Source: Chrysomallon squamiferum (Eukaryota; Mollusca; Gastropoda; Neomphalida; Peltospiridae). Taken from it: DNA of 58,500 nucleotides. Position 1 is the stretch's first letter; each line of letters opens with the position of its first letter. The notes under the pieces are model-generated. The model was not told the DNA's origin. It ran no database searches and worked only from the letters and a program-made list of their open reading frames with translations. The position numbers were made by a program, and so were the translations under genes. Positions 35,901 through 50,279 of this stretch are shown here, one piece after another. The stretch is from NCBI GenBank assembly GCA_012295275.1, contig CM022665.1, forward strand, positions 2,780,667 through 2,839,166, in the 5' to 3' direction.

Positions 35901-37034
35901 TGAAGAGCTGAAAGAACGAGCCAAATTGCTGTTGGAGAAAGCTCGCAAAGAGGCTTTGTTAAAACACAACCCAACTTCAAAATCAATTGGTGATGAGTCT
36001 GCAGAGGATAGCAAGGTGATTTATTTATTTCTTCTTTTAAAAAAAATAATATTGTTCAAGTATTTAAAACAAAAAAAAATTATTATCTTAATATTTTCTA
36101 GATCAGATATATGATTTCTTTATTTAAAAAAAAGTAATGTTTTCAAATTATTTTCAAAACAATTTTTTAGTTAATACATTAAAACCTGATAAATGGTCTG
36201 TTTATATTTATTTCTATGAAAAAGAAAATTGACTGAACAAAAGATAGCTCGAGAAACATTACTTTAATTTCTAATATATATAACGTTCATTGGCTAGTTT
36301 ATAAAGTTTAATAAATGCATTGTTTGTTTTGTTGTTGTTTCTTTACCAGGAAGATGAACGTAAAAAAGAGTTGCGAGAGCGAGCGAGACGCCTGATAGCT
36401 GAAGTAAGAACAAGTTTAGACACTGAAGATGATAAACCTAAAACCACTGATACTGATGTTGCTCCACCAGGTATTATAATGTTTAGATCTTGCCAAAATA
36501 ACGTTAGGTCACATGAATGACAAATAAATTCTCTCTGTAGCAAGTTTCAAAATTATTGCACTTGAATTGTCTTCTTTTTCCTTACTTTTTAAATTTTTTT
36601 ATCAGTCTTATCTTTATCTTAAAACAACATTTTTTGACATAGCTTATTATCGTGTAGTTACTTTAATAAAACATAACTTCCCAATAAGCAGAAGTTTAAG
36701 ATAATAATATTTTGTATCAAGTAATGCAAAACAATTGCTTTACCAGATAGAGAACACTTATCGAACTTCATGCTTGATGTTGCTTTAATTGTAGTAGTAG
36801 ACAACTTTAATTTGTTGTGTAGTACTCTTTTCAGTTAATGTATTGTTTAGATTAGAAAATTTTACTTATTTGAATATTGCACAAGAAGTCCTTCTTACAA
36901 TTTTCACAATCATGTATTAATTTATCAAAAACATATTGTCACAGAAAAGAAAAAAAAAAATCTGAAATAACATGATTTTGAATTTTCTTTTTTTTTTTTT
37001 TTGTTTTTTTAGTTTGAAAAATCCCAGATCACTT

Positions 37035-37072
<38 letters not shown>

Positions 37073-38753
37073 TAAAATGAAATCTAGTTATGTTTGTACT
37101 TCTGCACCTTTTTCTCTGACCTTGTTTCTTTTTGTGTCTGCATGACAGTGCCACTGAAAGCATATCGAGTCGGTCCCAAGTTTCGTTTTATTGGTATGTA
37201 AATGCATGTTGATCTTTTTCTTATTCCAGATTTACCAAACCTTTATAACCCTTTACCAAAAAATACAGCTTGTAATATACCAGAAACAACACATGTGTGT
37301 GTTTGTGTATTACACAATATAGTCATTTTATTGATAAAGACAAATTTAAAAAACAAAATTAAAAATGCTACTGATTATCATAAAATAAAATAAACAAACC
37401 AAGCAATTGGTATCTGTTCATTTATTTAATTAAAAACATTAGATTACAAATCAGCCAGATTTAATTCCATGCTGATTTTAAAGTATTTTTTAACATTAAT
37501 CTAATTCTTCTTATTTACATACAGTTAAAACAGATAATAAAATACAAGTGTATTCTTTGGTATTCAGTTATATTCCTATGTATATAATTATATCCACAGT
37601 ATTAATTATTAAAATCATAATTACTGTTACATTTTATTCTGATCTTCTCATACAAAATGTATTTTAATTTTCAGAGACAATTTGCCTAAGTTGGAAATAT
37701 AAATGTAATAAAATTGTAAATTAAATTTAGAATTTTTTTTTTTTTATATTTTCCCTCTGTGTAAGAGTACATTTACCTACCTTGTGTTTTACCTGCATTG
37801 TATGTTACAATAAATAATAAACCAGTTTTCTAATATTTTCAACACATCCTGTTTTTTTTGTGTTTTTTTTGTTGTTGAAGGTTCTTGGGTTTTCTTTTTT
37901 CCTTCTTTTTCTTTTTTGTATTTTGTTTATCATTTATAAATGTATTTAAATATAGTTTTAAAATTTTAATCTTTCTTTAACCTATTTTGGTAGATTATAT
38001 TAATTAACATTTAAATAGCATCATAATTTAAAGTATTATTAATTAGATGCATGCATTACATATCCACTTATTCTTAATATTATTCTTTCTGTTCTTTGAT
38101 TTTATCAGTTTTGAAAATCTAGTAATTAACAAATTAATTATTTAATAAGTTTAACATAATTTTTGAACACGGTGTGCTATTCAGCATTCATTATGTTTTG
38201 ATAGCCCTTAGCTTAATGTAATTAATTAGTAGTGAACAAATAACCTAATATTGGTTATTATTTGTTGGTGGATACTTGTATTAACTAACAATAAAAAATG
38301 TTTATAATATAAAAAAGGACATGAGAAAGGCTACCCAAGTTTATGTTTCTCAAGCAATTTTACCATCAGCCTTTTGTAAAACTACTGTGTGTATTAATAT
38401 TTTACATAAGATGTAACACCAAAAGTGCACCAGAAAGAAGTTAAAGAAGATTTATTTTAGAGATATTGTGTGTAAAATGTTCATTTACTTATAATGTGGG
38501 ATCTGACAATGGTTCAGAGAAATGGAATAAATAATTCTAAAATGAATGGAAGGTTGTCTGTTTGTGTCTTTGGGATGCAGGTAGTGATTATATTTTTAAT
38601 GAATGTGTAATGTGTTAAAGTAGCAGTAGATGTTGTTATTTTTTTTTTTTATATTGTTGTTATTGTTATTATTATTGTTCTTGTTGTTAATAATAATAAT
38701 TATATCATCATCATCATCATCATCATTATTAATGTTGTTATTATTATTATTAA

Positions 38754-38805
<52 letters not shown>

Positions 38806-39092
38806 GCTGTATTAGGATCTCCATCCACTGAAAAGAAAGATGTATCTGCAAGGCCGGCAGAAATTAAGATGAAGAAGCTGATACTGACAAGACCAAATCT
38901 GTCTATAGGCAGTGCTGAAGAAGACAAGGAAGATGAGTCGAGTAAAACACACACCCCTGACTCTGACAGGTCTAAACAAGAAGCAAAACTGGAGAAAACT
39001 GCAAGTACAGAAAGTTAGTAGTCAAAAACTCATGCTGACAACATTTCCATACTTATACCACACACACACTCACACACACACAGACACACACG

Positions 39093-39136
<44 letters not shown>

Positions 39137-41949
39137 ACATGCACACACACATAGACAGACAGACAGACATACTAGCACAAGCACTCACACAGACATAAAA
39201 TCTGTCTCCACTTTTCTCTGTGTTTGTGTGTACGTGTGTGTAAACACACGTACACACATAAAACTATGCTGTTACAGATACTGGATATGAAGACAATCTT
39301 GGCAGTGATGGAGAGATGGAACATTCTGATGGCTCAGAACTAGATTTCATACTGAACTCATCTCAAGAGGTTAGTTGTACTGTCTTCTATGAAATTGAGT
39401 AAAATGGTTTTAAAATTTCTTTCTTGAATGTAGCATACGGCTGTGACTAATTTGAGAAATTACAGAGCTTGTTTTAATTTTCTCAGCGAATTCGTGACAC
39501 TAACCAGTATGTTCAGGCAGAGATGGATGTTCTGGAACATGAGCAGGCTCAGGTAGATGACAGAGCTGCCCAGGTAGAGAAGCAGCTGAGAAAAGTCATG
39601 GACAAAGGTAATGGATATTATTTTATACAGAAAATAATAACTCACTTAGATACTTCAGAATGCTTTGGGCCAGTTTCCCCTTAAAAAAAACCCCAAAAAC
39701 AAAAAACAATTCTAAAATGTTTGGTCACATTCAAGTTGAATACTACATCCAGACCACTCTACTCCAGTCTTTGTTATTTTTATTAAACAGGGTTATCTCC
39801 CTTGCTCCAGATACTGAGATATTCTGTTAACAAAGATACTGTATTTGTTCAGTGACAAATGGCTTGTTAAACTTCATTCAGCATTTCTGGTTGATCGTTA
39901 ATTAATTGTGTTAATATTGCATGGATTTGACTCATTTCTTTGCTGATTTGCAGCAGCCATTTTTGACCTTGTGAAATAAGTATTCATTCATTCACAATTT
40001 TGGCAAACAAAACATTGTATATAAATGCTGTAGGAACTTACGAACTTTGATATTTTTAAAATACACAGTATAAAAGCTATATACATAGAGAAACATTTAG
40101 GTTCAAAAGATAGATTTAAGTAAATATGATAACATTTATAATATATAAATTCATTTTTTATATGGATATTCAAAATGTATGTTAGTTCAAATAAAGTAAA
40201 ACTTATTAAGTTAAAAAATTTATAAATACGCTATATGCTAGATTATCTGTGTTCATTTTCATGGTGTATATTACATTTTTTAAAGATAATGCTAATTATT
40301 TGATAACAGCATTCTAAAAAACAATATTATTAACAGGAAAAAATAAAGGTTTGGAAGAGAAGCTGATGCAGGAATGGTTCCATCTGGTAAACAAGAAAAA
40401 TGCTCTCATTAGAAGACAAATGCAGCTTAACATTTTGTAAGTAGAAACTTTTATGTGTTATTTATGTATTACTCAGGTGAATTTGCCATCTAGTACCAAA
40501 AAATTGAACAATCACAGAAATTCTGATATTAATCATTGCATTGTGATCTTTATAACAGTCACTGAAGGTACTAGTATTGACACATGGTTTTCACATTTTA
40601 TTTAGTTTTTAATTATTTTAAAATTCTCAGAAATGAAAATAGTTATTTACAGATATTTCAATTATATGAGTCCACAGACCCTCTGATTTTTGTTTTATGA
40701 AAATTTATTTCAAATTTCCATTTGATGTCATTAGATTTTTGATTTTTAAAAATATTTTTAAAATTATAACATACCTTTGGTGCACAATCTCATAATTCAA
40801 ATACGTTTTTAGTACTTCTGTTGGATTATTTTGGTTCCAGATAACATTATGTTTTCCTTTTTATGTTATTAATAACAACTAACTTCACAGTTGTTATATT
40901 TTCAGTCAGTCAAAAAAAAAATTATTATCTTTTACATTTTTCTGGGTAAAAGATAGTCAGGAATAAAATAAATTAGAGCTGCCAAACATCTTCATAAGCT
41001 TTTTAGTTTAATGTTATTTTTTTTTAAATTTTATTTATTTTGGTGTACAGAAATAAATAAAATCCTTAACTGGATATTTAGAAAAAAAATAATAATAATA
41101 ATAATAAAAAAAAAAAATGTACATACTTTTTTTTATACCACTACAGATAGGCTTTACTTAATTGTCTCAGAGAATTTCCTGTTACAGAAAGTTAAACAAA
41201 AACAAAACAAAACAAAAAACAAACAATGTTTAATAACTATTAATGATAAAATGTATTAACATAATCTTCATTCATCCTTTAATGTTAATTAAATTTTATC
41301 ATTTTCTTTAAGTTCATTACTCAAATATAATTTATTTGAAACAAAACGTGCACCTTGGTCAAAACTATTTAATTTAGTGCCAAACGTTCCCTTCCACATG
41401 ATTTAGAAATTCTTTTTAATTAGTGCAGCTAAATATTTTTGTAAAAGTTTAGTCATTTGTGGATTTTGTTAATGAAAACATTGTAATGGTGAATGAAAAG
41501 GTTTGTATTGGAGCTTATAATTACTGTGAACTCCTTGACAATATTTCACTTGCAGCAACATGGTAATTTCTGAGTATTTTTCTTCAAGTAGTTATTGTTG
41601 TTTCTCTTGTCACAATGGCCAGTTTTGTTTTGAATTTGCCATCAAACTGGAGAAAATGTTTCCTTTTGACATATCGTTAATAATAGATTTGCGTGCAGAA
41701 ATTACTATTGAAATGTTAACACTTGACAAGATATCTGCTTTTAGATATTTTACTGGATGTCTGTTTATGTCTTCATTTCTAAACTTTCTCACTGAAACTG
41801 TAGCACATTAAGAGATTTGTGTCAAAGACAAAAATTACTATTGATTTGTCCAAGCCCTGTTCAAAGAGAGAAGGTTTTCTGCGGATTATAAATTCTTATC
41901 TGTAACTCATCTTGTAGAATGAAACAACACGAAACTTCAGCTCAGACTG

Positions 41950-41990
<41 letters not shown>

Positions 41991-44928
41991 AAATGCAATT
42001 GCAAAGAATACCATAATTGTATAAATATTTGAATAAAGGTTTACACAGCAACAAAAGAGAGAAGAAAATAAACATTACTCCTCAGATGTTAATTATTAAT
42101 CCTTTGATGGCAGTATAATATTCAATGTGAATTGGGAAAAAAGTAATATATTTTTTTCTGTTTTGAATAAATATACTCAGTGCAGTGGATTGAAGATTAA
42201 AATAAGGAACACAATGAAATATAGAATTCACAACTTCTCTTTTAATGATTCAGATTGAAAGAAGTTTTAATAACAACAAAAGCATTTAGCTGTTTTTTGG
42301 GGGCATTTTTTTTTGATAAAATTGTAATCTGAAAATTGATCAGAAAATAGCTTAGCATGAAAATCAGTGACTTCGATGTGTCATTTATGAGAATGTGTTT
42401 GGAAACGTAAGACAAATATAATTTGGAGTGAAGCAGACCTCTCTCAGTTGTTTATTTGTAGAAAAAACATTTTCTTGCTACATCTAGTATTTCAAATGTT
42501 GATATTATTTCATTGCTATTAATATAATTTTTTTTTGTTAAAATAATTTTGGATTTTTCCAGAAATAATATTGTCTTGGTTATCTAAGAATCTATATAAC
42601 ATTATATAATTAGACTTCTACTTTGGGTCCTTCTGTTGTTTTTGCCTAATTGTGACAGAATAACCCAGTAAATTTTAAATATGTTCTATTTTCTGTAGAC
42701 TTTACTGTATGTCATTCCAATTTTTCATTGAATCTTTAGGTCTTGTAAGTTACATTTTGTTCACCATTATATTTATTTTTTAAAATTACCAAACAAAAAT
42801 AAAACTTTAAGATTGTGAAATTGACTTTACAAACCATTGTCACAAATAAAAAACAACAACATATAAATAAAAATATATTATTAAAACTGAGGTATTTTGA
42901 TACTCTGTCACATGAATGAAATTGCAGTTGTTGAATGTAAACAAAAATGACAGTGCAAGAAAGAAACATGTTTCTAATTGGGAAGCAGCCACGTCTAACT
43001 TTCCCAGATATTGGAACTGAACAAACAAGTTTGATGCTTTTTTTCATTACAAACTGTGATTGCAAATGGGGGAAATCATTATCTGCTGGATAATAAGCCG
43101 AAGTCTGTGGAGGATTTGTTGTAGAAATGGAGAATCAACAGAGATAATCCTCTCTGGCACTGCGTATAAATGATGAGGCAAGATTTTTGGTTACAGTTAA
43201 TAATTGTGCTATAAATAATTCCGCACACACAAACCACATGCATTGATCCGGCAGCTCCTTTAACACCCAATTTGTTAGTACACATTGATTTTATAGACAG
43301 TGCGCTCACCAGGACAATGACTTTAAACCAACCATATGCACTAACTATTATGTGGCCAAGATTGCGAGTAACCAAATCAAGATTTTAATTTAGGCCACAC
43401 ACTATGCTTCCCACACAACACAAATTACATTGTTTAACAAAGCATCGTTTCATTTAAACAGTTGCTCCTGGTGGCGAAAAAACTGAAACTTCAGGCAGTT
43501 TCAGCTCTTGTTTTTTGTCTCCATGATTCATGTTTTAATATTTTATTGTTTAAGACGAGATCATCTACAGTAACAATTTTTTATTAAAGAAAATATTCAT
43601 TGTATTGTTACAACAGACATGACGATTATTATTATTATTATTATTATTTTTAATGTCTTTGACAGAAAAGATTAAATATTTAAATAATTAAAAATATTGT
43701 TGTGTCGCAAAATATTAAAAACTTTTTTTTTTTAATTTAACAAAATAATAATTTGAAAAATTAAATACATAATGTTAGTTTGTATAAAAAAAAAATTCTG
43801 TTGCCTGTTCGTGTTTTTATTTTTATTTTAATAAAAAGCATAAATATATTTTTCATATTTTACATAGTATGTGATTGTTTTTTTATTATCATTAATTCAT
43901 TTCAGTTAAGAGGTTATTTTAATAGTGTTTGATTAACAAACCTAATTCTAAAATTAAACATTAAAATTATTTCATTAACAGTGACACTTAAATAGTATCA
44001 AATGGACACATTCAGTCAGTCACTCATTTAGAAATAAAGGCTGACATACTCTTTTAAGTAGATGGTTGAGGTGACAGCCAATAAAAGGAGAGAGATCTAA
44101 CCTCTGCTTTTGGAATTTTTGCATTATCTAATTTCAGTGTTGTAAAAATTCCTAGCATAGCACAAGTGAAAGAATAAAATTGTAGTCATCAGTGTGTTTG
44201 TAGTTAACAACCATTTGTTTACACAGAGGTTCAAACACAACTTTTCTCAGCAATAATCCGCAGTGTTGTAGAAAACGCGATAACAAAGAAATATTAATAC
44301 TCTTAGAAACCTGTATTGTAGCATGCTTTTGTGTTGTGTACATTCAGAAGAATGGTCTATGATATTTAATGCAGCGAGCATGCAGAAACAAGACGTGGTC
44401 ATTTAATCTCGGGCCCAAGGCACTGACAATAATCCAATGTGGGATTTTCTGCAATGTATTATTGAATTTTGTTTTTGACACATTGAAACATTAAGACGCC
44501 TCTAGTAACTAGCTGAAGTGAAAGCTGATTTTTATGTAACGTCTAAATCTCTGTTATGACTAAACATGCCAAAAACATGTCTCAGAATTAGTTCTTGATG
44601 ACCTCTCAGGGGACTTGAGGCATTAAGATTTTGAAATGTTTGCAGCACATGAAATATAATATTTTGAAGGTTTCTTTTTTTTTTTTTTTTTTTCTTTTTT
44701 TTTTAACCCTGAATGTTCTTAATGTATCTGTACATAAATAACAGAATTGGAAAATTTTTAATTTCATTTTGATATCCAAAATACATTAGTCCCAAAATGG
44801 CACATGTTAAAATTGGTGAAAATTTATCCAATAGTTCAGATTAATGGTAGTTTTCAAATTTCTTAAATTTTTGGCAGCTTTGTACTTATTTTATATTATT
44901 TTATTTTATTTTATTATTATTATTATTA

Positions 44929-44984
<56 letters not shown>

Positions 44985-45313
44985 AAAAATAAAATAAAAT
45001 AAAATAATCATACTGAGATTCTAAAATGCAGGCCTAACTCTGGCAACAATTTGACAAAAAATACAAATGATATATTTCTGTCTTCTAGAACAACTGTAAT
45101 ACAATATATGCTTTACCCTTCCCAGCTGAGTAATGTATAAAAATAAACCATTACAAATTTTAACAGTTACTTCTTGTTATTTCTTCTGCAGAGAAATATT
45201 ATTTTTTGTCATATGAAAAAGGAGGACATTATAATTTTTAATAAAAGGATTAGAAATTTTAAATAATTATATGAAACATTAGTTTTACAAAAAAACTGAT
45301 GAATTACTTGCAG

Positions 45314-45345
<32 letters not shown>

Positions 45346-48300
45346 GTTTTGAGATCAAAATTGACTGTGAATTGTCACACCAGAAATGACTTGGTAATGG
45401 AATTAAAACAAAAATAATTATTTATATTATATAAGAACAAGACACAGTGTGTGTGTTTGTGAAATGCAATTTATAAAGGTTTTTTTTTTTTTTTTTTTCG
45501 ATGTTAATAAAAATAGAGAAAAATGGAATCAAATTTTTATATAGATTAGGAAATTAAAACACTTGTTTAAAAGATATTTAATTAATTATATTAAATATGA
45601 ACAGAATTAAATCATAAATTTAAATTTTTCTCTCTCATTTTTTGTGTCTGTATGTTCACCAGTTTGCAAAACTTGTTAAAAAAACAAACGTTAATTAATG
45701 ATAAAATTGATTTGATAAACTAATATATATATATATATATTAGAATTTTATTTTCACTCACTTCCATTTACATATGTTTTAAAAGGTGAATTAATATCTG
45801 TCTGAACACTGAATTAATTAATAAAAAACAAAAAAAACTTTCTTTTATTATTATCATTAGTTATTTTGTTTTTTAAATTTAACTAAGGACAATAATAAAA
45901 TAGTTAAACAATGTCTATTTAAAGCATAAAATATTTTACTATTTTTATTTTACAAAAACAAAAAATAAAATTGGGGTTTTAAGATGAATATTAGAACTAG
46001 TAAAATTCATGCTGGTTTACAAGCACTGGTGATTTAAAAAATAATAATAATAATAATAAAAATTTAAAAAATATTTTTTTTTTATTATTAAGAATGATAT
46101 CAAAAAGCAAATTTAATAACTGGAATTTAATGTAACTTGAAGAAAATTATAAAAAATATTTCCAGATAGGAAGTAATTATATTTTGTTACATCAAAAACA
46201 TTACAGTAAAATAGAAAATAACTTTTAAAATACAGAGACAACAGTAATTATATAAATAGTATTATTCATTTAAAAAGGTGTATCTGTCATGTGATCTTTA
46301 TATTTTTGATATTAAAACCATATTACACTAACTTCAAAAATAACTTCTCTTGTATGTTTTTCTTTGATTTATTTTACAAAATGATAAATAATTTCCTTTT
46401 ATCAAATAAAATATATAAATAAATAAGTAAATAAAAAAACAAAAATAAAAATAAAATAATAAAATAGTAATAATAATAATAAATAAAATTAAAAGTAATA
46501 AGAATAAATAAATAAAAATAACATTAAAAATATGAAGAAATAAATAATATTAATAAAAAAGTAATAAAAATAAAGTACAGAAATATTAGTTAAAAATGTA
46601 GATATATATAAGTATTTCTCATGTCAAAAATGTAGGTAATTTCAATAATAATAATAATAATAATAATAATAAGTTAAAATAACAAAATTAAAGTTAATTA
46701 ATAGACTAATAAATAAATATATAAAATGTAAATTAGTGTTAATTGTTACAGTTTTTCCAGGTTTCTTTCTGTTTTATTAATATTGTGATAAAAATTAAAT
46801 AGTTTTTCTTAAAACAGTTTAGTTTATTTTTGGATTAATGCTTTTAAAAAAATAATATATTCCATTTACATTCTGAAGTTGAATACAACTAAGCAAATGG
46901 TTAATAATAAATAATGGATTGTATAAATTACATTGTATTTAGTTATAATATAAAAAAAATAATAATAAGTGGTTTTCTCTGTGCTAAACAAAATGCTTGA
47001 AAGCACTTTCTGGGTTACAACTGAAAATATAAACTTGAGAATATTGTAATGACATACACACACTCACAAACACATACAAACATGCATATGCATTCACATG
47101 CATGCACACAACAGACACACAAAATATATTTAGAATATTTCCATAATACATATATGTGGAATACAATCTTCATGAAAATATTATCCAATCATTTTCAAGT
47201 GAGACTGAAAGAGGTTATATATATATAAAATGTTATTTCTTAACACATAATCATCTTGAATTCCATGCTGTATAACAAAACACACTTGCAGATATTTTAA
47301 CAGAACATTTGTCAAATATCACACAGCAGTTTGTTTAACTTGTATTTTGGCTTACACTGTGTTGGTACATCCTTTGAAAAAATAACTGCTGCAAAAACTT
47401 ATTCAGCTCATAAAATATTGAACACATCGTGCCCTACATTACCAGCGATAGAGAATTTTCAGTCCTCGTAGATCTTTTTCTTTCTCTGTTTGTTTTGAGG
47501 TAGAATATCTCCATTAAAAAACATTCCACTTCCTCCAGCTCAGCAATTTGCTTACATGATGGAAACACATTTTTACTTGTCTTCATTTTTATACTCTGCT
47601 ACTACTTATACATGCTGTGCTTTATGCTAAATAAGGGTGTTAAATTAATAAGCCTTTGCAAGCTTCTATATGTGAAAAGCAGATAAAAAAAAAATAGTGT
47701 TTACTCTAAGACTTGTCTGATAATGTGATAACACTCTAGAATCAACAGCCCAAGTGTTAGTGAATAATAAAGTTTACTCTTGTGCTTGTATGCAAGAGTG
47801 ATGATGCTAGGAATGCTTTCAGCATTAATTTTACAATATCCCCCTGAGAACATGGTATAAGAACATTACAGTAATACACTGAGGGTCTTATTTCAATAGG
47901 TTAACATGGCATGAGAGTTTAGTTGAATGATTTTGGCTTCTCTTGTAAAGTGGATTTTGTAAATCTTCTCTTGCAGGGAGAAAGAGGATGACCTAGAACA
48001 GAGATACGAACTGCTCAATCGAGAACTGCGGGCCATGATGGCGATAGAAGGTCTGTTAATACATTTATATTGTTTAATATTTTCATTTTACACACGTGAA
48101 ATGTAGGGTGGATACTAATACAAATCAATTAATAAACAAAATCATCATCAACAACAACAACAACAACATAAAATTAAATTAAATTAAAAAATAGTGATAA
48201 TAATAAATAATTAATAAATAAAAATAATTAAAAAAGGGCACACGCTTCAAATACAAAGATGTATAATTAAACTTGTAACATACGAATCATAATTATGAGA

Positions 48301-49873
48301 ATTCATTATGAAACAGCATCAAATAAAAAGATATAAAATTCATAAATGCAAAACATTATTTTCAAATAATCACTTATTTTTAAAATTATTTTATTCATTT
48401 ACTTATAAACAAATTTATAAAAACAAGTTACTTTGACAGCAGAATATTATCTTAAATATCTTGTGAATTTATGACATCACAAAACTATGATGTCATAAAT
48501 TCACAAGACATTTAAGATAATATTCTAGTGTTAAAAAAACTTGTTAATGCATTAGATATTTTGCAACACACACATAAAAGCAAAAAAGAGAAAAGAATTA
48601 CAGTGTTGACTAAACATTATATATTCATATCTGGAAAATTAATAGAATTTGTCAATATAGAAAGCTTGTACTTCACCCTTCCTTGAGCAGATACTTTTGA
48701 AATTTACCTTGTAAATTAAGAGGTGTTTGTATATGATAGAGAGAAATGATATGTAATACTTTCTACTCAATAAAAGATGTAAAATGTGTATGAATAATGT
48801 TACACACACACACACACATATGATTAAAAGGAATAAAAAGTAATGTCTATAGAAATAGGAATTTCACAACACAGGAATCACATACACTGCACTAAATTAA
48901 TTCACCAAAAATGGTATTATTTGTTTAAAAATATCATTGAATTATTTTTATTGTTGTTGTTGTTGTTGCATCTTTAACATAAAAACATGATTTATTGTCT
49001 GTCTTAATATTCTACTTAATAAACTTTTTTTTAATATACAAATAACTGACTTTTTCAATTGAATTATTAATTATTGGTTTAAAAAATTGTCAGATTTATT
49101 AATTTATTTATTTTTATGTTGTTTACCATTAGATGTTCTAAATTATTGAATTACATAGGTCAAAAAAAACCCACTGAGATATGTGATATGAGTATATATA
49201 TTTTTAATTTAAAAAGAAAAAGAATATAAAATTAATAATAACTTATTATTATTATCTTTTTTTTTTTTTTAAATTACAAATATAGTTATTTAAAAAACAA
49301 AAATTAAATCCAGTTATTTTTATTTTTTCCTTTTTAAATAAGTAAATTATTTGAGGAATGTAAAAAGTTCATTCACTGCAATTTGTAATGCTCAAACTGT
49401 TCATTGTAATACTAGTGTTTGTTTTCTGGTAAAGAAACTACAAGAGCACTTTAATATTCACTTGAAAGTTCCTTTGATAACACACTGGTATTCATCTAAT
49501 CAACAATTTGTCTTTATTTGTTTCCTTCTCTTTCTAATATGTTTCCCCTTGTGATCCAGCCTCAAGGAAAATGAACCCATTGAGCAATGTTTGATCTTAG
49601 ACTGTTACACAAACTGAGCATATGGAGCTCTTTCAAATGGCATGCTTCACAGATTTCCATTTTATCATTGTCATTAAGTTGATCAGGAATGTCAGTCAAA
49701 TCTATGCTGTTAATGTACCTGCCCCCTTTTGACCTTGAAAATACTTGTTTTTAACCTAAGAAATTTTGATAATGAGTAACTCATGTTAGAGGAGTCTCAT
49801 TATTTTTTTTTTAGAGTAAATATCTTGATTTTTTAAATTTTAATGTTCTTTTTTTTTTGTTCCATTCTCTTTT

Positions 49874-49905
<32 letters not shown>

Positions 49906-50244
49906 AACTTCCATAATGAATAATCAAAATAAATTTGCTGCAAAGTTCTTCATGTTTTATCTTTCAGAATTAATTAGCTCCTGATTTTTCTAATAAAAAT
50001 TAATTAACAAATGAGTATTTTTTTAGGTCTCTGTCATAATTATACTTAATGATGAATACGGAATGACTAATGACCTTTTATGGTTTTCTGTTTGTGAAAC
50101 ATTTATCTACACCAGTCAGATTTTTAATTTCATTAAAGCTGGAATTATTATTTTCAAATCAGAAGATCAAATTTCTTCTCTTTTTTTGGGTTTTTTTTTT
50201 TTTTTTTTTTTTTTCTAGAACATTTTTACTTTTTTTAAAACTTG

Positions 50245-50279
<35 letters not shown>

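Noticed and set aside
38630-38954. Open frames rich in Leu/Ile/Ser next to exon 15
   Set aside because: They arise from the ATT/ATC microsatellite and have no protein features.
38912-39257. Open frames rich in His/Thr or Val/Cys after exon 15
   Set aside because: They are translations of the (CA)n array downstream of the real donor at 39014.
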